Below are positions 5,718-9,797 of a stretch of DNA of 9,797 bases, piece after piece. The position numbers and the translations under genes are program-made. Position 1 is the first letter of the stretch, and the number at the start of each line of letters is the position of its first letter. Source of the DNA: Promethearchaeota archaeon (lineage in GTDB: Archaea > Asgardarchaeota > Lokiarchaeia > Sigynarchaeales > SOKP01). The stretch covers positions 1 through 9,797 of the forward strand of contig JAHLWT010000151.1 of NCBI GenBank assembly GCA_019057775.1. The letters run 5' to 3'. The notes under the pieces are model-generated. The model saw only the letters and a program-made list of their open reading frames with translations. It was not told the origin of the DNA and made no database searches.

Positions 5718-7408
5718 ACGCTTCTCTTAGAAAGCATCTTTGAAACTGCTTTCTCTACAAGCTTGATTTCTTTCTTGTTTAAGGAATATATGTCATACAC
5801 TAACACATCTATATCCCTATTTTTCTCTTTTTTCAACTCAACTTTGTCGTCCACTATAATAGAATCAGCAATTTTTATCAATTGCCTAAATCTTGTTCTA
5901 TCTGGATTGTCCACTATAGGAACTAACCCTATGTATGATTTGTCCAAATGCATCGTGAGTCTTGACTTGTCAAAAACGCCATACATCAGATGAAAATTTA
6001 TCAATTTTGAATTTAAGAGCGCCAGAATGTACTTGCCTTTTTCATTGTCAGAAACGAGTATATTTGTTACGGTATCAAGCGTTAACAATTTCCTATCGTC
6101 ATATGCAGCTATCACCCCTGATTCTGATGAAAATATATTTTGCAAAACGACTTTTTTATTCTTTAAACTATTGACTTTTGATTTACCTTGCTTTTCGAGT
6201 AATTTTCTATCCAGCGCATATGGATTTTTTATTGCAAATTTGGTTATATTTTTGCCCCTGATTACTTCTATGTCTTTATTATCAGCATTCTTTACCTTAA
6301 TCTGATTGCCGCCTATTGGCAATCCTCTGAAAATCCTTCCGTCAACAAATCTATCCAGTTTTGTACCGATCTTAGAAATTTTGTCAACTAACTTATAATA
6401 TTCCCTGTCCCCAAAGGTCAAGAACCTATTTAAGCAGGAAAACTTACTTTGTTCTATCATTACATAAGGCTGCTTTGAAAGGCCTTTGTCTTTATAATCA
6501 AATACGGATATTTTCACTCTATTTTTAAAAGCAGGGGTTTTCTTTTTAATAATTAATATAATCTGTTCACCTCTAACGTTCTTAAATTTTGAACCAAGGT
6601 CAAAAATCTGTAGCAATTCTGTATTCTGAATCAGATATCTTCTAAGATTAATATATGAATCAACATAAAGAATTGATTTCGGAAGCAGAAATGCCAATAC
6701 GCCTTCTTTCTTTAGTAACTCTAGAGACCTTGCTATCATCAATGTCGCAGCATTTACAGGCCCGTGAATAACTTTTGAATAGATAGACTCTAATGGGTCA
6801 AAATCTTTGTGTCTACGTAGGGTAACATATGGTGGATTTCCTACGATGAAATCAAATCCACTTTCTTTCATCACATTGTGAAATTCTGAATACCAATCAA
6901 AACCCCGCCTATCAATCTCATTCTTCGAAACTAGACTGTTTCCTGCTTTGATGTTTTTCTTTATCACGCTGATATAATCGTCATTAAACCCTGATTTCAT
7001 GTATAGGCAAGCACGAGTCATCTTTGCAGCATTGCTATTTATATCAACGCCAAAGATATTGTTCAAAAATCTCAGCCCAAATTTTTCCTTAAATACATCA
7101 AATACTGTTAGAAGAAATGACCCACATCCACACGCTGGATCTAATATCTTTGAATCTTTTGTTATATTAAGCTGAGAAAGCATATATTCAACTATTGCTT
7201 TGGGTGTGTAATATTGGCCCTTATCTTTTCTTTCAATTTGAGCAAGAGAACGCTCAAAAAATTCTCCCATTAACTCGGGTGAATGCCCCTTTTTAAACGA
7301 CTCGATAAATAGCTTTTCAACATCTTTATCATGAGTGCTAAGCAAGTCATCAAATACGATATGAATCTTGTCCAACATTCTTTTTTCAAAAATAGATAAA
7401 CCTTTCAT
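5711..7408 (-). CDS. N6-adenine DNA methyltransferase, TaqI/Eco57I-like
   Basis: First gene of the operon. A helical N-terminus leads to KGQYYTP (64-70), the cofactor-site Asp-Pro motif ILDPACGCGSFL (89-100), the acidic GVDIN (121-125) and catalytic FIVGNPPYV (188-196), the signature of N6-adenine enzymes. Residues about 335-500 look like a TaqI-type target-recognition domain (IRGKNITKF, LALLNSKLINF), and the end DIDVLVYDIYSL is the usual C-terminus of Eco57I-like proteins. No nuclease domain is fused at either end, unlike type IIG enzymes, so restriction must come from other genes, and the downstream ones fit. I prefer the ATG at 7408, with AGAGG ten bases upstream; a TTG at 7411, seven bases from that site, is the alternative. 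It methylates adenine in the site defined by its recognition domain, which cannot be read by eye. Confidence 0.92.
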   Translation of the reverse strand: MKGLSIFEKRMLDKIHIVFDDLLSTHDKDVEKLFIESFKKGHSPELMGEFFERSLAQIERKDKGQYYTPKAIVEYMLSQLNITKDSKILDPACGCGSFLLTVFDVFKEKFGLRFLNNIFGVDINSNAAKMTRACLYMKSGFNDDYISVIKKNIKAGNSLVSKNEIDRRGFDWYSEFHNVMKESGFDFIVGNPPYVTLRRHKDFDPLESIYSKVIHGPVNAATLMIARSLELLKKEGVLAFLLPKSILYVDSYINLRRYLIQNTELLQIFDLGSKFKNVRGEQIILIIKKKTPAFKNRVKISVFDYKDKGLSKQPYVMIEQSKFSCLNRFLTFGDREYYKLVDKISKIGTKLDRFVDGRIFRGLPIGGNQIKVKNADNKDIEVIRGKNITKFAIKNPYALDRKLLEKQGKSKVNSLKNKKVVLQNIFSSESGVIAAYDDRKLLTLDTVTNILVSDNEKGKYILALLNSKLINFHLMYGVFDKSRLTMHLDKSYIGLVPIVDNPDRTRFRQLIKIADSIIVDDKVELKKEKNRDIDVLVYDIYSLNKKEIKLVEKAVSKMLSKRSVW

Positions 7409-7411
7409 CAA

Positions 7412-7663
7412 ATTATTTCCTCTGTCCTTTTTCTTATCGAGAATAAATGTGTCTTGTCTTCACCAATTTTTCTACCTGTTTATATTGAACGTAGCAGGTC
7501 CACATTTAGAATCTTGCACTCATTCCTTTCTTTTTACTCCTATAGTGGCGCTTCGTGGTAGGGACATTACCTAAATTTTCTGAATATTGAGCGCTCGCTC
7601 CGGCTCATAATATATATGCTATATTTTTACTATTTTTCATCCAAAAGTCTTTTTTCAACTTTT
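7412..7663. promoter_or_regulatory. Leader region of the methyltransferase operon
   Basis: This gap precedes the five-gene operon. A -10-like TATAAA (7484-7479, minus strand) lies inside an inverted repeat ACCTG (7474-7478) / CAGGT (7495-7499) with a 16-base gap, so a repressor bound there would cover it; the -35 is poor. A GC-rich patch containing the palindrome GAGCGCTC (7589-7596) stands out from AT-rich surroundings. No convincing terminator or small gene was seen. Confidence 0.3.
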
Positions 7664-8107
7664 CTATCTTCTCAAAATTTCCCAAATGGTCTGTGTAAAT
7701 ATAGCAGCTAATGCCCCCACACTTGCACCTAGTAATGCAGCCCACAAGAGCCATTTACGATTTTGCGCTTCGCGCAGCAATTCTTTATGCTCTTCCGGAC
7801 TATATCCAGGAGAATATGGGAAGAAGAATTTGCAGGTTCGCCTTGATGTAATAGATCTAAGTTCTTGGCTTTTATCAAATTCCGTTAAGGAAAAAGACCA
7901 TTGGTTTCTTGAGCATCGTAGAGCCCCTGGGTCATCATGTGTTCCACCCTCAATATGTTGCCTACCTAATGAAGTACATTCTTTTGTCTTCAACAATTCG
8001 TTCATTTCGCTGAATGAAGCCCCTAACTTAATTAATTGACGCACAAAGGCAGTAGGGATGCTCAAACCCAAAAATCCACAATTTGTGCATTTCACTTGCT
8101 TCCGCAT
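7664..8107 (-). CDS. Cys-containing protein with C-terminal membrane anchor
   Basis: A 147-residue protein starting with a CxxC (C7, C10) and containing C44, C65 and C92, which could bind a metal. A stretch around CKFFFPYSPGYSPEEHKELL (92-111) precedes a basic turn and one membrane helix at about 118-138 (WLLWAALLGASVGALAAIF), leaving the N-terminal domain probably in the cytoplasm. I have the impression of a widespread unnamed family ending in a PG-sP-EEH phrase plus a single helix, but can give no function. The ATG at 8107 follows the preceding stop by six bases, with GGTGAGGA as ribosome site, so it is the last gene of a three-gene operon. Small membrane-anchored proteins next to nucleases are sometimes abortive-infection effectors; that is only a guess here. 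Confidence 0.7.
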   Translation of the reverse strand: MRKQVKCTNCGFLGLSIPTAFVRQLIKLGASFSEMNELLKTKECTSLGRQHIEGGTHDDPGALRCSRNQWSFSLTEFDKSQELRSITSRRTCKFFFPYSPGYSPEEHKELLREAQNRKWLLWAALLGASVGALAAIFTQTIWEILRR

Positions 8108-8113
8108 TATTCC

Positions 8114-8341
8114 TCACCGGTTTCCCATAGATATGAACGGAAAGGTTGACATTTTTGCTTTTTCTCGCAAAAAGCTTATGTATTTACCTTTTTTGGATTT
8201 TGTGGCCTTTCTATATATTATGTTTGATATTGCTATGTCCTGGATGGTGAGGCCGGTGGAGTCGAAGATTGTGATTTCGTCATTATTGGTCCTTTGATAG
8301 TCAAAACTCCGAATGAAAATCTTTTTACCTTGTTTATCCAT
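8114..8341 (-). CDS. 75-aa hypothetical protein
   Basis: A small soluble-looking protein with a basic, hydrophilic N-terminus (MDKQGKKIFIRSFDYQR), a central IFDSTGLTIQDIAISNIIYRK and a lysine-rich tail. No Cys, no membrane helix and no recognised motif. Its ATG comes two bases after the stop of the membrane-protein gene, and the next gene begins six bases after its own stop. The tight spacing on both sides, more than its sequence, supports a real gene. Function unknown. Confidence 0.55.
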   Translation of the reverse strand: MDKQGKKIFIRSFDYQRTNNDEITIFDSTGLTIQDIAISNIIYRKATKSKKGKYISFLREKAKMSTFPFISMGNR

Positions 8342-8343
8342 TT

Positions 8344-8529
8344 TTACTTCTTCTGTTCCTTTCTACCTGAAAATGCCCAATAACCTAAAATAATCAGGTT
8401 GATTGGTGTAATAATAGAAAGTATGCCGAAAAGAAGTGGATTTTTTCCATACTTTGCTGCTATCTTGCCAAAACAAACAGCAGCGTATACAAAGATGATG
8501 GGCAACATAATTTTCCCGAGAGTATCCAT
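8344..8529 (-). CDS. Small membrane protein with two predicted helices
   Basis: A 61-residue protein with hydrophobic segments at about 8-26 (MLPIIFVYAAVCF) and 32-54 (LLFGILSIITPINLIILGYW), a short positive loop (KIAAKYGK) and a basic tail (SGRKEQKK), so the loop and tail charges favour both ends inside or outside with a hairpin. The start is well supported by AAAGGAGGG just before ATG at 8529. It opens the three-gene operon. No family recognised; in this neighbourhood a membrane-acting effector or simple membrane anchor partner are both possible. Confidence 0.65.
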   Translation of the reverse strand: MDTLGKIMLPIIFVYAAVCFGKIAAKYGKNPLLFGILSIITPINLIILGYWAFSGRKEQKK

Positions 8530-8565
8530 TATTTCCCTCCTTTTGAAATCATTTTAGCCTTAACA

Positions 8566-8593
8566 ATAATATCCTAATGATACTACACGTCAA
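8566..8593 (-). promoter_or_regulatory. Sigma70-like promoter for the small membrane-protein operon
   Basis: TTGACG (8593-8588) and TATTAT (8571-8566) are each a 5/6 match to consensus, separated by 16 bases. Transcription would start near 8559, giving a leader of about 30 bases that contains the strong ribosome site before 8529. It lies in the 78-base gap after the EVE-nuclease gene, so the three-gene operon can be expressed independently. Confidence 0.55.
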
Positions 8594-8607
8594 TAGAATA
8601 AAAATAT

Positions 8608-9441
8608 CTATAATTTTCCAATAACTCCCCCCTTCACCAGGCTGGGGATTTCACGTTGAAGTTCAATGACTTCTACAGGGCAAGTTGGATAATCATTATT
8701 CCAACATACAACATAATCACAGCAGATTTGTTGATGTTTTGGATTTTTCACATGTTCTCGAAATTTTCTTGCATTATACTCGAATTCTATATACTTACGC
8801 GAAAAGGTTTTTCCTTGTTTTTCAATGGCGCAAGCGTCTGGAAAGCCCTGTCGGATGAATTCAATCTTTACAAACTCATGAGTTTTAAGTCTATCCATAA
8901 AATGAGCAAACAAAGCAACAACACCTTGTTCACTAGTTGGAGCATAATTTAGCACGCCTAAATCCATAGGTCGACCTAAATTTTCATCATTCGCTAGCCC
9001 TTTAAATAATTCTTTTTCTGATGGTTTATAAGCACGCAACACTTTTTCAATATTGCGAAAATCTGCGGGCGTAATTTTAACAGATGTTCTATCTTTGAAT
9101 CTTATCGGGATAAACTTCCGTTTTGGAAAAATACTAATTGGTTTTTTAACGAGTTTAACTAATTCTTGGATGGGGATAAAATATGGAGATGGGACCAAGT
9201 ATCTCTTCCGAATTTTCATACAAATATGCGGTCCTTTCCAAGCAGTATCATCAGCCCATTCTTCTTGTTTTCCCACAACCTGAAAAGTCCCAACTACTAC
9301 TGAATCCCGCATTGCATAGTATACGATTTGATCCCCTTGTTTTACCTTAGTAATTTTACCTGCCATTTTTTTTTCTTTTCCAATATAGTCAGGATGCGCT
9401 TGATAAGCAGAAAGACTATGGATAATAAACCAATATTTCAT
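8608..9441 (-). CDS. EVE domain fused to a restriction-endonuclease-like domain
   Basis: Residues about 1-135 read as an EVE (PUA-like) domain: MKYWFIIHS at the first strand, KQGDQIVYYA (34-43), and VVVGTFQVVG (48-57). EVE domains bind modified DNA bases such as 5-methyl- or hydroxymethylcytosine. Residues about 165-265 form a second domain with GFPDACAI (D202), YIEFEY (E219, E221), then CCDYVVCWNND (240-250) and VEVIEL (256-261). The PD...ExE arrangement resembles a PD-(D/E)XK core without the usual Lys, and the CD..VCW phrase is characteristic of a domain I associate with restriction-like proteins. Together they suggest a modification-dependent (type IV) nuclease that cuts phage DNA bearing modified bases. 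The ATG at 9441 has GAGGTGA upstream. Such an enzyme must tolerate the marks laid by the methyltransferases 1-3 kb away. Confidence 0.75.
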   Translation of the reverse strand: MKYWFIIHSLSAYQAHPDYIGKEKKMAGKITKVKQGDQIVYYAMRDSVVVGTFQVVGKQEEWADDTAWKGPHICMKIRKRYLVPSPYFIPIQELVKLVKKPISIFPKRKFIPIRFKDRTSVKITPADFRNIEKVLRAYKPSEKELFKGLANDENLGRPMDLGVLNYAPTSEQGVVALFAHFMDRLKTHEFVKIEFIRQGFPDACAIEKQGKTFSRKYIEFEYNARKFREHVKNPKHQQICCDYVVCWNNDYPTCPVEVIELQREIPSLVKGGVIGKL

Positions 9442-9477
9442 AAAATCACCTCATTCCCAAAATCATTTCTTCAAGTT

Positions 9478-9506
9478 TTTCTAAAATTATTTGTTAGCTT
9501 TGTCAA
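9478..9506 (-). promoter_or_regulatory. Promoter for the EVE-nuclease gene
   Basis: A perfect TTGACA (9506-9501) is followed after 17 bases by TAGAAA (9483-9478), a 4/6 match to TATAAT. It lies between the HD-GYP stop and the EVE-nuclease start, giving a leader of about 30 bases, and marks the likely boundary between ordinary chromosome and the defence block. Confidence 0.5.
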
Positions 9507-9534
9507 CTTATAGATTAATTAGATTTTTGAAAAC

Positions 9535-9797
9535 TTATATTTCTCCGGTATTATATAACTTGACCATAACGTCTACAATCTGAGGGGCAAACTGGGTGCC
9601 TTTGTATTTTTTAAGTTCATTTATTGCATCCTCTTTTGTCAAAGCAGGTCGGTAAGGTCTATGTAGAGTCATAGCATCAAAAGCATCAGCAACTCTTATT
9701 ATCTGAGCGAAGAGGTGAATTTCTTCTCCTTTTTGTTGGGAAGGATATCCTGTACCATCGAAGTTTTCATGATGATAGAGTATACCGGCGCAGATAT
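9535..9797 (-). CDS. HD-GYP domain protein, C-terminal part (partial)
   Basis: Only the last 86 codons are in the window; the frame runs off the right edge. It reads GILYHHENFDGTGYP at residues 4-18, the HHE and GYP signature that names the family, then IIRVADAFDAMTLHRPYR (32-49), ALTKEDAINEL and a terminal GTQFAPQIVDVM. This is the conserved C-terminal half of HD-GYP phosphodiesterases, which hydrolyse cyclic di-GMP and are often fused to receiver or PAS domains (not visible here). It has no evident link to the defence genes and is most likely flanking housekeeping or signalling sequence. Confidence 0.92.
   Translation of the reverse strand, partial: ICAGILYHHENFDGTGYPSQQKGEEIHLFAQIIRVADAFDAMTLHRPYRPALTKEDAINELKKYKGTQFAPQIVDVMVKLYNTGEI

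Noticed and set aside
7436..7507. Minus-strand 23-codon ORF (MWTCYVQYKQVEKLV...) before the methyltransferase as a leader peptide or controller protein
   Set aside because: No ribosome site, too short for a C protein and no helix-turn-helix pattern.
7532..7546. Minus-strand CACTATAGGAG resembling the end of a T7 phage promoter
   Set aside because: Only the start-proximal part matches; the upstream recognition bases are absent.

Overview
The window comes from an AT-rich bacterium of undetermined lineage. The bacterial signs are purine-rich Shine-Dalgarno sites (several close to AAGGAGG), sigma70-like promoters, and the end of an HD-GYP cyclic-di-GMP phosphodiesterase at the right edge. Every gene that can be supported lies on the minus strand, so transcription runs from high to low coordinates. 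The content is that of a defence island: DNA methyltransferases, several PD-(D/E)XK-type nucleases, a HEPN protein, EVE (modified-base reader) domains and an HD phosphohydrolase. No integrase, transposase, tRNA or CRISPR array was seen.

Layout from right to left, in transcription order. (1) 9535-9797: C-terminal end of an HD-GYP protein, probably the edge of ordinary chromosome. (2) 8608-9441: EVE domain fused to a restriction-endonuclease-like domain, a likely modification-dependent (type IV) nuclease, with its own promoter. (3) 8529-7664: a tight three-gene operon of a 61-aa two-helix membrane protein, a 75-aa orphan and a 147-aa Cys-containing protein with a C-terminal membrane anchor, behind a good promoter. 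(4) 7411-2931: a five-gene, nearly gap-free operon of a TaqI/Eco57I-type N6-adenine methyltransferase, a second (SPPYW) methyltransferase, a LAGLIDADG-like protein whose catalytic acids are both replaced, a PD-(D/E)XK nuclease and a second PD-(D/E)XK-like protein with a degenerate active site. (5) 2898-1953: promoter, paired palindromes, a 41-aa ORF that is the front third of an EVE domain, and an overlapping HEPN protein carrying zinc ribbons. (6) 1952-1590: no intact gene, but frame-broken coding remnants. (7) 1589-93: a SAMHD1/dGTPase-like HD phosphohydrolase.

The centre of interest is block 4. It looks like a restriction-modification system in which two methyltransferases protect the host and the restriction side is split over three small proteins. 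The inference is that the degenerate LAGLIDADG protein supplies DNA recognition and the PD-(D/E)XK subunits supply cleavage. The HEPN RNase, EVE nuclease and HD dNTPase candidates beside it would be separate defence layers. The family assignments rest on motifs read by eye; the joint mechanism is inference.
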